A stretch of DNA of 64,000 nucleotides from Lineus longissimus. Taxonomy: Eukaryota > Nemertea > Pilidiophora > Heteronemertea > Lineidae. Of this stretch, positions 34,878 to 47,200 are shown one piece after another. Position numbers and translations under genes: made by a program. A model generated the notes under the pieces. The model was not told the origin of the DNA. It did no database searches and worked only from the letters and a program-made list of their open reading frames with translations. Position 1 is the first letter of the stretch; every line of letters starts with the position of its first letter. Location of the stretch: contig NC_088315.1 of assembly GCF_910592395.1 (NCBI RefSeq), forward strand, positions 5,148,501 to 5,212,500, written 5' to 3'.

Positions 34878-35711
34878 GGTTGTTCTTTTTTTATATATCT
34901 GAAAATAAAGAATTGAGCCATTTTAACATGTCATTACATCAAGTTAATCCAAGTCAAGGCTTGTCTTAGTGACCAGAAAACAATAGAATGAGACAAGACA
35001 AAAAACATCACTCCGACAACTTGTTGCTGTAAAACCAGTCTGGAGATTGCTAATGCACATGTGCCATGACAAAGACATGTTGGCTCCTAATCAAGTTTAC
35101 AGTAATTGAGTGATAACAAAGTTTTACAGTAATGACATGCCATTCTCTATCAGATCATGACAGACATGTGGGCCCCACATCCCATAGACCTAGCTAGTGT
35201 AGAAGTGTACCAGTATATAGGCATATTTAAACCAAGTGTGAAACAATGTAATCCCATATCATATGATAGGCCTATCAGAGGTTCGCCACATCACTTTGTT
35301 CCAAGCATAAAGGCGAGATATTATTGATGCAACCGGTTTATTACCATTTATCTCAAGATGTAGTCAAGATCATATCATGATATGTTGTGAATAACGGAAG
35401 TGAAATCGATAATTGAAATATGAAGAGGAGCCTTTAAAAGCAGACAGAAATTTCAGTTTATCACATTTACAGTAGATGGCGATAGCTACATTAACCCTCC
35501 CATCCCAATGCAGTCGCTAGCAATCAAATAAATATAAATAACTGTCACAGCATAAGGAAAGCCTCATAGTCAATGGGTGATTACTTTAGGTCTTGCACTT
35601 TACCAAGAAGAAAAAGAATAAAAGAAGATTATTAATGCCCTGGCAAAACAATGACCCCGTGACCAAGCACTTTTGCGGCGGGGTGCAGCTGATGAATGGA
35701 ACAGCAAATAC
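34878..35711. other. Divergent intergenic region between H6PD and ferritin
   Basis: About 0.8 kb without coding sequence; should contain the H6PD promoter and 5' UTR on the minus strand and the distal ferritin promoter on the plus strand. No specific site other than the ferritin TATA box could be assigned. Confidence 0.5.
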
Positions 35712-35718
35712 TATAAAA
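35712..35718 (+). promoter_or_regulatory. TATA box of the ferritin gene
   Basis: TATAAAA, about 55 bases upstream of the iron-responsive element and 145 upstream of the start codon. It predicts transcription starting near 35743, which places the IRE close to the mRNA cap as in other ferritins. Confidence 0.65.
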
Positions 35719-35754
35719 CCTCGCTCGCCTGGCTTGGCCCTCAAACTCGGTGCT

Positions 35755-35795
35755 TGACTTGTTTAGCTGCGTCAGTGAACGTACGGGCAAATCGG
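35755..35795 (+). promoter_or_regulatory. Iron-responsive element in the ferritin 5' UTR
   Basis: The loop CAGTGA (35773-35778) is closed by a five-pair upper stem TGCGT/ACGTA (one G-T pair) with the characteristic unpaired C at 35767. The lower stem is weaker. In animals this hairpin binds iron regulatory proteins and blocks ferritin translation when iron is low. Confidence 0.8.
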
Positions 35796-35856
35796 CGCTA
35801 AATCCGCATATTTACACCTTTTTCAATCTCAATTGATACTATAACTGAAACCAAAG

Positions 35857-37538
35857 ATGTCTCTGTGTCGTCAGAACTACCATGAGGAATGCGAGGCCGG
35901 CGTTAATAAGCAGATTAACCTGGAATTGTACGCAAGTTATGTGTACTTGTCGATGGTAAGAATTCGCCATTTTAGCTTTACCTCCCTCCCCCTCCTGCCA
36001 TGTAACGTAGAGTAACGTTACATGGTGTAGTCCTGTGCATTTCACCTGATTGTCCATGTTCACTAAACTATGCAGAAAACATTATTCCTTGCAGCAATTT
36101 TGTTGTGGCTATCGACATCATTTGGTCATTTGTTCTGTCTGTTGTTCAGGCTGGCTGTCCGCATGGGCTTGGCAAGGTGCGGTATTACTGCTACAGAGGA
36201 ATTGAGAGCTGACCTATTCAGTCATTGAGTATCATCCTAGGGGGGTTACCATCCATCCATCTCCATGTCGTTTTTAACGCTAAAGCAGAGGCTGGCTCCA
36301 TACCATAATAAAAGACGGCCGAGAACAGGGGGCTATTAGTATTAGAGAAGAGTCCCTTACAGTACAGCCACTTGCTAGCCACAACAAACAAGCAGCAAAC
36401 AAAAGAACGCATGGTCGCACACCACATGTTTTTTTGTTCTTTTTTTGGCCAGCAATGACTTCCTCCACTCGGTGTAAAAGTGACTATTCTACCACTCGCT
36501 ATAGCCAGAGGTGCGCTGGCCTGGAAAGGGCCCGAGGCACTATTCTCGGACTGAATCTTGTTTTATTACAGTAACAGTATTGTTTTTATTGCCTTCCAGG
36601 CTTCCCACTTCAACAGGGATGACGTTGCTCTGAAGGGCGCTACAGAGTTCTTCAAAAAGAACTCCGATGAGGAGCGTGAGCATGCCCAGATTCTGATCAA
36701 GTTCCAGAACCAGCGTGGTGGCCGTGTTGTCTACCAGGACATCAAGGTAATGCACCTTTCTTGATAGTGATTATGTCAACAGAGGCAACTGTTCGTGCAT
36801 GGCCTGTCAATCTTGATATTGATTCCGTTTACAAATAATCAGACTGAAAGAAGTGTTTGTGTGAACTTGAAAAGGGGAGCAATTTAAAGAACTAGAATGA
36901 AATGCCTTTCCAAACTTGATTTTTTGTAACTGAGTGGAGAATTGAGAAATGTCGTTGTCATTGCTCTCATTGTTAAAAACATTTTGTGATGTTTCCAACT
37001 ATAGCCCTGAACCTCTTTCCTTTGCAAATTCAGAAACCCGAGAAGGATGCCTGGGGCAGCTTACAGGAGGCCATGCAATCTGCCTTGGATCTTGAGAAGC
37101 ATGTCAACCAGGCTCTCTTGGACTTGCATGCCGTTGCTGGCGGCAAGAATGATGCCCAGGTATGTTCTATTCTTCACATTGGCTTTCAGGTTGTATAGTA
37201 GTTCAGAAGTTTGTTTCAAATAATCGAACATTCCTTTCTAGTGCAAAGTTGACCTGTTCTCCAGTTATTTTTACGATTTCATTCGGAAGTCACTAAGCAG
37301 ATGATGAGTTCACAACATTCTGCAAACTTGATCACATGTTTGATAGTGTCTTCCTCCGCAATTTTTCTTCCATCTGATTTACACTTTGATTGCCTTACAG
37401 ATGTGCGACTTCATTGAGAACCACTTCCTGACCGAACAGGTTGAGGCCATCAAGGAATTGGCGGATCACATCACCAACCTGAAACGCAACGGGCCCGGGC
37501 TCGGAGAGTTCATCTATGACAAGGAACTCTCGTCATAA
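35857..37538 (+). CDS. FTH1: Ferritin, heavy-chain-type cytosolic subunit (four coding exons)
   Basis: Subunit of the 24-mer iron-storage shell with ferroxidase activity. Exons 35857-35955, 36600-36746, 37034-37159 and 37401-37538 give 169 residues, all junctions in phase 0. The ferroxidase residues are intact: Glu23, Tyr30, Glu57, Glu58, His61, Glu103 and Gln137, corresponding to Glu27, Tyr34, Glu61, Glu62, His65, Glu107 and Gln141 of human H ferritin. There is no signal peptide, so it should be cytosolic, like invertebrate soma ferritins. Translation is probably iron-controlled through the IRE in the 5' UTR; transcription starts from a TATA promoter. The start ATG follows an A-rich context (CAAAGATG). 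Confidence 0.97.
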
Positions 37539-40500
37539 TCTGTTTATTACGTCAAAGGATACCGCAAAATTGCTTATAGGAATGAACTTGTGTAATGCTG
37601 AAGATCTTTATGTATGATGTATAATCACTGTGCTGACTCCTCTTCTTCCTCAGTGGGCATGTCTGAAATGTATACTTTGCTCAGTCGTGTTACTGACAAG
37701 AGCGTATCTCGACTGAGGATGAACTGTTGTTACCATCAAACATAAATAGAAAACAGTAAAAAAGTAGATACATTGTAATTCGTATTCATCAAAATCTAGC
37801 ACTTTGAGTAAGTCTTGAAACTATTCCTCACTTATAGAGTGGTGGAACAAAAGCGGTATTCCTGAACCAACTCCTCTGCATGAAAATATCTTTGGTTCAT
37901 TTATTGTATCGAAAAAAACAACATCACCATTCCCATGTCCTCCTGACTAGACCCCCTTGCTATCTCACGTTTGTTATCTCATATCAACAATAGTTCTCTA
38001 TCGCGTGTTATTTTTGTTTGGTATTTTATTTCTGTAACTGAAACAACGTAAATGAGGTTTAGATCCCAAGTGCAATTTTACTATTGTTCAGTGAGGCTTG
38101 GATTAACAAGGGATAAACAATAAATGATGTTAAGAACATATCTGTGTTTTTACATTTATTTGATGAAGAAGGGAAGTAAAATACCAGTGGAACTACCCCA
38201 AGGTAGTCCCTTTACATGTGACTTATCACATGGGTTAGATGTGTGGAGCTAGTTATCATAGATGAACAACATACTTGGAGCTGCTAGAGAATTTCCTTCA
38301 GCTCCATCTTCTTAGGATCATTGCAAAGATTACGAATTGGCTGTCCCCTTCTTGTGGATAATCTAAGAGGCATTTGGGGTCAAATGACAAACTTTTGAGA
38401 TTTTCATTTGAATGCCAGTGTTCGTCCTTAGCTTGATATCTACAAGGAATGGCGTGACCTCCGTGAACACAGTTTGTCTTGATCTCGGACGTCTTATCGA
38501 AGTTCTCTCTCCTGGAACACAATCTTTTTTGGCGACTTGAATACTGGCTATCTCTTCGAACCAATTTTTATTCAGGTACCCAGTTCTTAAGACTCCTATG
38601 CATTTCATCATCCTGATTGTCTCCTCAATACGGGCAACAGGACGAGGCCGGTCCACTATGTCGGGAGTGTATCTCCTTGACATGAAATTCAAAGACATCA
38701 TTGAGGTTTCAAACATTCTATGACAATTCTAAAATCGTTGGCCGATATTAATGGTCCAAAAATAGACTGACCAACAAAGGTGTTGATAATGAGCAGCCAG
38801 GTCAATAGATATCCACTTTATGGTGACACTGCATGTATGTGGCAATATGTTAAGTACTGTATTGAATATAAGCACTTTTCTCGAATCCAAAATTCACGTT
38901 CCCCTCATATAACTGACATTATGTTGGGGGCCACCCTTGGCACAAGACGAGTCACATGAATATGACGCATTAATCCATTTTGACGGTGCATGAATCATCT
39001 TAAACATTCAATGCATTTTCAGGAAGACATTCCTTAACGCTGTCTAGTTGAAATGTAAGTCAACCCTCTCATAGCTAAACCCCAATATTGAAGATCATAT
39101 CATCTGGGAGTAATGGATATCTGGTACCACTGCTTTGACTAGAACATGAAATCGTAAACCAATTTGAACTCGAAACAAAGTGAATGCCAATATCAAGGGG
39201 TGGGAATCAGTTCTTTGTTTTCCAGAGAACAGGCTTTGACTCTTGACATTCACTTCATTCTGACCATCTTGAACCCCAATGTATTGACATTGAATACTTT
39301 CACTTGGCTTTTTTTAGCATTCTGAAAGCCAGATTTGAACACAATTGTTAAACTCAGAATCACCAATCACGAGTTCTGATCATGTTAATCTGTAGGCGAT
39401 CAGTATTGACAGTATTGATAGATGGTCTGATGTTCTCGATGACCTCAATACACAAGATAGCTAAGTCAGGCAAACTTAAGAGTTGGCATTTTTCCATGAA
39501 TGTAGGTCATGTGATGAGTGTGTGCTCTTACTGGAACAGCTTTAATAGTGGGTCACATGATATGACATCACATGATGACATCAGCAAGCTTTTCATGATT
39601 AATAGTATAGCTAATTTTGCAAGTCATCTAATGTCTAAATGTCCATACACTGGCACCGTTAACCCATGCAGCAAATAGTTTAAACCAAATATGTTAGCTT
39701 CTATTTGACCTCATGCATTAACACAGTCAACTTGTTTGAGACTCTGAAATATGTGAAATCCCAGGTGAAAATATTGATTATGACGCCTCTAATTTGATAG
39801 CAAGTACGACTAACATTCGCAAATCGCAAATAAATGAGTTCCCTTTGCTTAAATGACAAATGTCCATCAGCACTTTTTGTGTAAAAGAAGACTGGAAAGC
39901 ATGTTGACCCATCAGTAGTTAACACTGTGTGAATTTCAAGATGCCATGAAGAAGATATTCATATAAAGGAGATGCCTTTACACTACATGTTTATTCTGTT
40001 GGAATACAACTGGTGCATGGGCAGTAAATAAGACCCTGAAGGCCAAATGGAAAAAACAAGGTTCAAATCAAGTTCAAAAACTCAACTTAACCTACATTAG
40101 GGCTTGACAATGCATGAATTATTTTAGCATTACATTAGGCCTCTGCCACAAGCATGTGAGCAAAACAACACGGCAGCCAGGAACCATTGAATTTTCTATT
40201 GAAATCCATTAATTATAGCATTCATGGTTAGCACTGTTATACCTTGTAACCAAAACAAAGCATTCCGCTGTTCATAACAGGGCTATAAAAGCACTGACTT
40301 AAACAATGTGAAATCTGTATAGTGTAAAATGTGAGATTACAATCCATGGGCTTAAGTTTTAGGAAAAACTAACAACTATACCATGGTCAAACGTAAAGAA
40401 TGATTCTATCAAGGACGTTATCTGTATGTATAACTTCATCAATTCAATATACAACTGAACAATATAGAGCATTCAACTTCAGACAACAGGCATCCTGACA

Positions 40501-41280
40501 ATATCAGGCCATTTCATTCATAATACATACTCCCTCAGCTCAGTGAACGAGTTAAATTGGGTCCAGTATTATAATCTTTCATGGAAAATAGCCAAGGTGA
40601 ATCATTTTTGACAACTTAGATCACAAGATGAATAAATCGTGTCAAGACGCAGAAGAATTCCAAAACAGAAGGCGAAAGTCCAAGAACCACATGATCCATA
40701 AATACCTTAGGTTGATAATGAGAAGTGTATGAAGTACAGCTAAACTGACCATGGGTCACAAACTTAACTCATGAACTGTCACGTGTATGGTATCAAATCG
40801 TCACATGGTTCTTTATTCCAAGGATAGAAATGTCGAATATCATACAAGATCACCAACACTGCCGAAAAACGGGTAGGCAGAGTAGAAACTAGGAGAACTG
40901 GCGATTCTAAGGCAGATTCCAGACCGACAAGCAATTTTTACTGGATCAAAAAATTGCCTGGCGAGCACTCACTGGAAAGCTCCCGCTAGAAACATGTTGA
41001 AACAGAAATCGCTGGTCTGTCACTAGCCTGTCACTAGCCAGTGACATATTATATCCATGACAAATGACGATGATTCAACCAATCAATGGCCACTTTCCAA
41101 TCACGATCCTCATGCTGCAACCACTCCATCACAGGTTGCAGTATAGAAATGACTTTTTTGCAGAGCTGACTTCATATAAAGCCAAACTAGACTCTACTTA
41201 CTAGGGAAGTTGACCATTCTGACACGATGAAGCAAATCAGATAAATATTGACCACAAGGATATGTAAGATTAATTCGATA
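37539..41280. other. Ferritin 3' UTR and spacer
   Basis: A plus-strand AATAAA at 38119-38124 probably ends the ferritin transcript, a UTR of about 0.6 kb. A minus-strand AATAAA (TTTATT at 38155-38160) lies just beyond, so a converging minus-strand transcript may exist. The fragment ATATCAGGCCATTTCATTC at 40502 recalls the dispersed repeat at 22440 and 24405. Otherwise nothing was recognised. Confidence 0.45.
38363..38716 (-). CDS. Uncharacterised open reading frame, 117 codons, doubtful
   Basis: An uninterrupted minus-strand frame starting MFETSMMSLNFMSRRYTP, basic in its middle part. It lies about 0.2 kb upstream of a minus-strand AATAAA at 38155-38160, so it could be a terminal exon or an intronless small gene. 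I recognise no domain. The overlapping frame at 38298-38564 is equally unrecognised. It may be chance. Confidence 0.2.
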   Translation of the reverse strand: MFETSMMSLNFMSRRYTPDIVDRPRPVARIEETIRMMKCIGVLRTGYLNKNWFEEIASIQVAKKDCVPGERTSIRRPRSRQTVFTEVTPFLVDIKLRTNTGIQMKISKVCHLTPNAS

Positions 41281-44230
41281 GATTTATTGGATTTAAATTA
41301 CATTCGATACATTATTATATACACTAAAATATGTTCTAAGTAGTACAGTATATACAGATGCAACAGTGGGAAGAGATAAGATGGTTGGAACACAAATAGT
41401 TACGCAAGGTCTAACATATTCTTGTTGAGAAAATAAAACGATATGACTGGTGTCATTTGAGAAAGGATACGAAATGGAAAACTTATATTTCTGACCTTTC
41501 TTTAAACTGTTGCCCTCACCATTATTGAAATCGAGGTTGACGTTCTCTTTCTCTCAACTTTCCAAAGAGGACAACCCATTTCTCTTGTGAGATGCATAGT
41601 TGTATTTCAGTAAGGGAAATAGGAACGATTTTTGTGATATTGAGAACAAATTGCATTACCATCCCATAAAATGACATCCCACTGTTACTGAAATAAGTTT
41701 ACAGATTAAATTTACAACATAAACTTGATCCTTTATACATCAACTTGAAAATGACTGACATGCCAGATATAATGAATCTTGGATTTTGTATTACATATGT
41801 CGGGTGTGATCCTATACAATATTTTGGGAGGAAATCAACAATGCTGAAGCAGATTATATAACCAAAGGTCAAGGTCAAGACAACATGTGGAGCCATTTTG
41901 TTTTTTTCACAACACAGTTTGGCTAGATTTCTTTATCCTGCATTATTTTTGCACAGGATTCCTTCAACATGCTCGAAACATGTTCACAGAATGTACGTGT
42001 TTGTAATATAGGCCAGACTCTGGCAAAATTTGAACAAAGATGGCCGTAGACGTAAACAATCATGAGCCTCAAAGGATTACAGTTAACCAGCAATGGACTG
42101 TGAACCTATTGTTTTCCCAAAATACATGCCCATGCCAATCACATGGTTTGTGAAGTCCATAGGTACAAGGCAAAGGCACCTTTCAGGCCACACCTGTCAA
42201 GTAGTATGTTGTTTTAGGTCAAACAACAACCAGTATTGCCCCCTGGTGAAAAATCTGAACACCTCAGTTTAGGATGTCAACACAAGAATCAGGTAGTCTT
42301 AGAAAAAAAATTTAGTAACTTCATTCATAATCTCAAACTCAAATTATAAGACGAAATGTATTTTAAAAAAACAGAAAAAACATGACAACAGGATTTTAGA
42401 CATATCAGAAAACATGATCTTAGACAGAGAGCGATGTTTGAATTGAAGTTCGACTAATAATTGCTATCAGAAGTAAAACTGCATCGACACACATTCAATA
42501 CATGGTCGCCCTGTCCAACAAGACACCCAGGCTACACAAGATCCTATGGCTGAAATATCAACAGTAAGTCAGTTCTAACTGAGCGCTGTGAAGCCAAAGG
42601 AGTCGCCCAATCTTTTTCTAAACTTCATGAGCATCGCGAAGGGCGGAATGAACAACGCTAAGAAATCATGGTAGTCAGACAGGGTTTGCTGGACAGAACA
42701 ACAGAAATCTGGACAATACATATTGATGACATGATACATGAATATCATCAATTCAAATGCAAGAAGTATATAGCGTTGGATGTGCGATGCTGTTCTTGGA
42801 AAATACATGACCTATGTAAGAATCACCCCTATACTGGAAATGTTTTTATGGTGTAACACAATATCTGAGGAATGAGGATGTTAGTATCGCCAGCAATCTA
42901 GGTCACATTGATTCTCGGAATGCGACTGGGAAATTTAAGGCATATTATATGGTTCTCTTTTTTTCTCTCCATAAATGTGGCATCAACCGGCCAAGTCAGA
43001 CTTGTCATCATCTTTGATTTAGAGCATTTGAGACATCAAGATCAGCTTTCCTGAGAACAGCATTGTCATCATAATATCATATTTGGAATGATCACATAAT
43101 CCACACCTTCAGGACACTCAACAGCAAACTAGACAAAAATACACTTCAAAGTTCTCAAATTCTTAAACTATATCATAGGTTATTGTCTAAACTCGCAGAT
43201 TATGCAACGAGAAGATGAACACACAAATCCTTCAAGAACATTATATTCATTAAAAGTATTGGGATCGCATTGTGATAACATAGGTTCAGTTCACATACAG
43301 CCGTAGACAAAATACATCATGAAATGAGGAGGTAACATGATTTCATCAAGTCACATGACATCATGCCTGATAACAAAATGTACAAAAAATGTACAACGCG
43401 AGCGAAAAATGAACATCTCTGGCACTCAAAAAATAGTCGTATGTGACAATTTAGTTGACAAGAGTGCTTACGTCTTCCCGTGCCATCTTCTGGTAAAATC
43501 TATCACTACTGACCAGCTGATGATTTGGAAATGGTTGGCAAGACAATGCAAGGATATGGACAGTCTCCGTGCATCGCTTCAGATGATGAAGTACAACACA
43601 AAATTCAGCTAACAGCTCAAAATCAAACTTAGTGACAGCAGAGACTACATGGGATGTGGTCACCTCCGTTCGAAACAGAATGAGTGTAATGGTGTGTGAG
43701 TAATTCCCAGGCCGTCTCGCTACAGATTGCTGACATCAACACAACAGATGAAAACGAAATGTTTTTCAAATCGCGACATTTTTAGTTGAGAACACAATGG
43801 GAGTGAAAGTCCATCTTACAAAAACAAAGACGGCCTTGATTAACTTCACTAACACACCCATAACTGACAGAAACTGAAAGTAGTGGTATATCTCCATGGT
43901 TTCCTAAGGTTCAGTTCGAAGTGATTTACAACAGATGTGATTGTCAATGTTGTCTTTAAATTTCTGGCAGATTTCCTCAAAGTAACCTCAAACAAAGTGG
44001 CTTCAGACTTGGGAATTAAAATGAATACCACTTACCAATGGAAAACAGTGTTTTTTTGGAAAGCAAATTGTTATTTGATTCTCGGCTTTAAACCCAAGTT
44101 TTATCCGTCATAAGTTAACATTACCATGGAGATATAGCCTTTCTAGATAAAATAAAACTTCCCTTCTGCAACCAGATAGTCTTCTATTGCACATTTTTGG
44201 CACTCAAGCGAGCTCCTCGTTTTCATTAGG
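41281..44230 (-). other. Probable long 3' UTR of TMEM30A
   Basis: The spliced TMEM30A model stops at 44231. A minus-strand AATAAA (TTTATT at 41283-41288) would give a 3' UTR of about 2.9 kb. No coding exon is supported; open frames such as 43337-43612 lack motifs. Confidence 0.4.
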
Positions 44231-47200
44231 TCAGTAGCCAGTGCGGTTGTTTACGGTCATAACTTCCTGGGGTCTGGAAAGAACAAGAGAAATAGGATGA
44301 AAATATCGTTCAAAAGGGAGAGGCGGTTGGGATGTCAATACATAAGACAGATGAAAATTAAAAACCATCACACCAGACGAGAGTTTGGTTCAAGATGTTC
44401 AGAAACGCTACAAATCGCTCTCACTTAGATTTTCCAGAAACCTATCTCAAACGAATCAGTACATCCTGACCAACGTTTTATAATGTTCTAGTTCCTCAAG
44501 AAATATTTTCAAACAACTCTGATCTATAACCTTTTTCTCAATTCTAGCAGTAGAAGATACAGGAGTATTGGATACTACATAAATTTTCAAGGGAAATATT
44601 AGTTGTACTACAGACCCTTACGAGAATAATGCTAAGTTGACATCGGCAAGTCTAACGGGTAATGTAGTAAGAATTGTGAGGGTTCACCTAGGTCATCCAA
44701 GGAGATTGCCCTTGCGCTGAATCTAATTTCTATTACTCTATTCATACAAAATATTATGCTACACCAGGAAGAGGAAACTTGGGAAACCTCGTGGTACCCC
44801 AACTTATCTAAAGTTATTTTTACTAGATGTCCTAGGGACTGCCCAGCCTCACACTCAAACTACGCCTCACGGTCATTTCTGTACCAGTATCTTTGAAATG
44901 GGGAGAGAAAAAATAGCATAGCGAGCTGAGCGTCCACTCTAGGATGTTATTAGCTCTCACTGACAGTATTGGGTGATATTTTATGTAATGGAGGAGAAAA
45001 CCATCCACCCGGAGGGGACCTACACTGTCAGAGTTGCCCTGTCTATAACATGAATCATAATGTACTCTGACCGGGAATCAAACCCATGACCACAAAGGGT
45101 GGCAGGTGCTAATGTTGGTAACGATCTTTCATAGAGCCACTCTGATAGCTCATTCAGACAGGAGATATCATTGAGACGGGAGACTATCCATTTTGAAGAT
45201 GATGGAAAGAGAAACAACATGGAGAAGCTGATCATTAGAAGTCATTTGAAGACGACTTAGACTGATAACACGCTAGCTAGACTTGTCGTCAAAGCTGACG
45301 TCAGAAAAAGTGTTATTTGCTCGCATGGTGATCAGAAAGGCTTTCAGAAAGGTATAACACACTGTTGGAATGGCATGAAATCTGTGCACTCAGAATCCAG
45401 AATAGTTTCGGCACAGATTGATACAAGTGACCACTGGACTATAGAAGGAATTGTGCTTGAAAACACACTGAAATGGTCCTGCATTGAATGCTGGGCCATT
45501 TGCACATGGGCTGGTGAAATGCACAAACTGATAACCCTTCAAATTGAACACGATCTTAAAAAAGATATCAAATCGTTTCCTTCTACAGGCCAAATAGTTG
45601 CAGAAGACAGATGTGTATTAAGTTTTTGTTCATGTTTCTTTTTTCACACTCCAAAATGGGAGGGAAAATGCATGGAATTGGGCTGAAATGAAACTACAAG
45701 TGGTAATGATACACAAACATAGACAAGAATCAAGTTTGCATTGCATCTTTGACACACTGTAGGCCAGTAACACAAAGCCTATTTTTGAGGCAGTTTGAAA
45801 TTTATGGCCATCCCAGTGGATGCCACCCTTGACAGAAAAAACAACAAAAGTTTTTTAATACATGCAGGTGTGAAAATAAATGGTGCTGGAAAAAGCAGTA
45901 TTCAAGTGAAATCAAACACTGATTCCTTTTGTCAAATTGGCCTGGACAGGTGTCAATCAATCGAGAGAAAAAGATTCTAAATGAGAAATTTGTTATTTGT
46001 GTTCAAGCTATCATTTTTAAAAAAGACCAACAAATGGTTGAGATTAATTTTGACGTCTTTGAAGTTGACATTCAAAGCACCCAAACTTGAACAAATTTTA
46101 ACTCAATCTAGTACCCCTTTCTGTTATTCATGGCACTCAAGCTCAAATTGACAAAAGAAATATAAACAACAAAACATGTGATTGTTCGTTAGGGACGTAC
46201 AGGACAAGGATGCTGAATTTCTTGCCAGACACCTATCACTCTTGTTTTGGAACAGGGCCATAGGGTATTTATTTTGGAAGAGCAACCAATGAGTGAATCA
46301 AGTACCGGTTACCAGATCACTACACAATCGAAGTCAAATAGAGTGTTCTGGGAATAATTTCATTCAAGTCTTGAGGGGGGGGGCAGCTGATAGTAAAGCA
46401 CGTTACCGGTACAACAGTTTTTTTGTTCACAGAAGATGGTGTCGTGAAAGTGAAGAGTTCAAGCATACAGTCGTAACAAATAGTATGTTATGATGACATG
46501 CACAATTTCACTCTTTGGTTATTCAACAGAGGAATATGCTCAGGATTCAAAACTCACTGACCACCAACATATCTCTCACTCTTTCTTGTTACATTGTCCA
46601 ACTCTCTCTGAAACCGACCGGTAATTTTTGCATTCGACTACCGTTTTTCCTTATCACAGACTTGTATCTAGCAAAGGAAAATTACAACGCTCTTTAAACT
46701 ACTAAATCGTGAGAATATATAGCTACGCATGGGGAAGCCTTCACTTGAAAATTCTTCAGCAGTCTGAACAAAGAGAACAGAATTGGTAAGGCTATTTGGA
46801 AAAGATTTGAACCATACCAGAGGCAGAATTCAGGTGGTTAACATCTAGACAAGATTCGAAGCCGCCAAATCTGACTATGGGCATGGCAAACTTAAGCGTA
46901 GAAATGCCAAAGTAAGGTCATTTCAATGCCAAAATGGTGAAAATGTCCTCCTCTCTGAGAGAAACCAAAATCGTTAAATAAAACTAAGGCAACACAAAGA
47001 TCACATTCAATATACAAACACAAGCAAAAATAAATGAAATTATGTTCCAAATAGCTCAACTAGTCTGCAAACATCGTAAAGCTTCAAGCAAATGACACCA
47101 ATAAGTTTATTTTGATTTTTAGCCGTCTAGTTTTGTGTATCATAACCTTTCAACTCAATACAGGACGAAACAAAATTGTCAATGGATAGACTCAAGTCAC

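Noticed and set aside
45375-45686. 103-codon plus-strand open frame
   Set aside because: Inside the last TMEM30A intron, no motif, no supporting signals.
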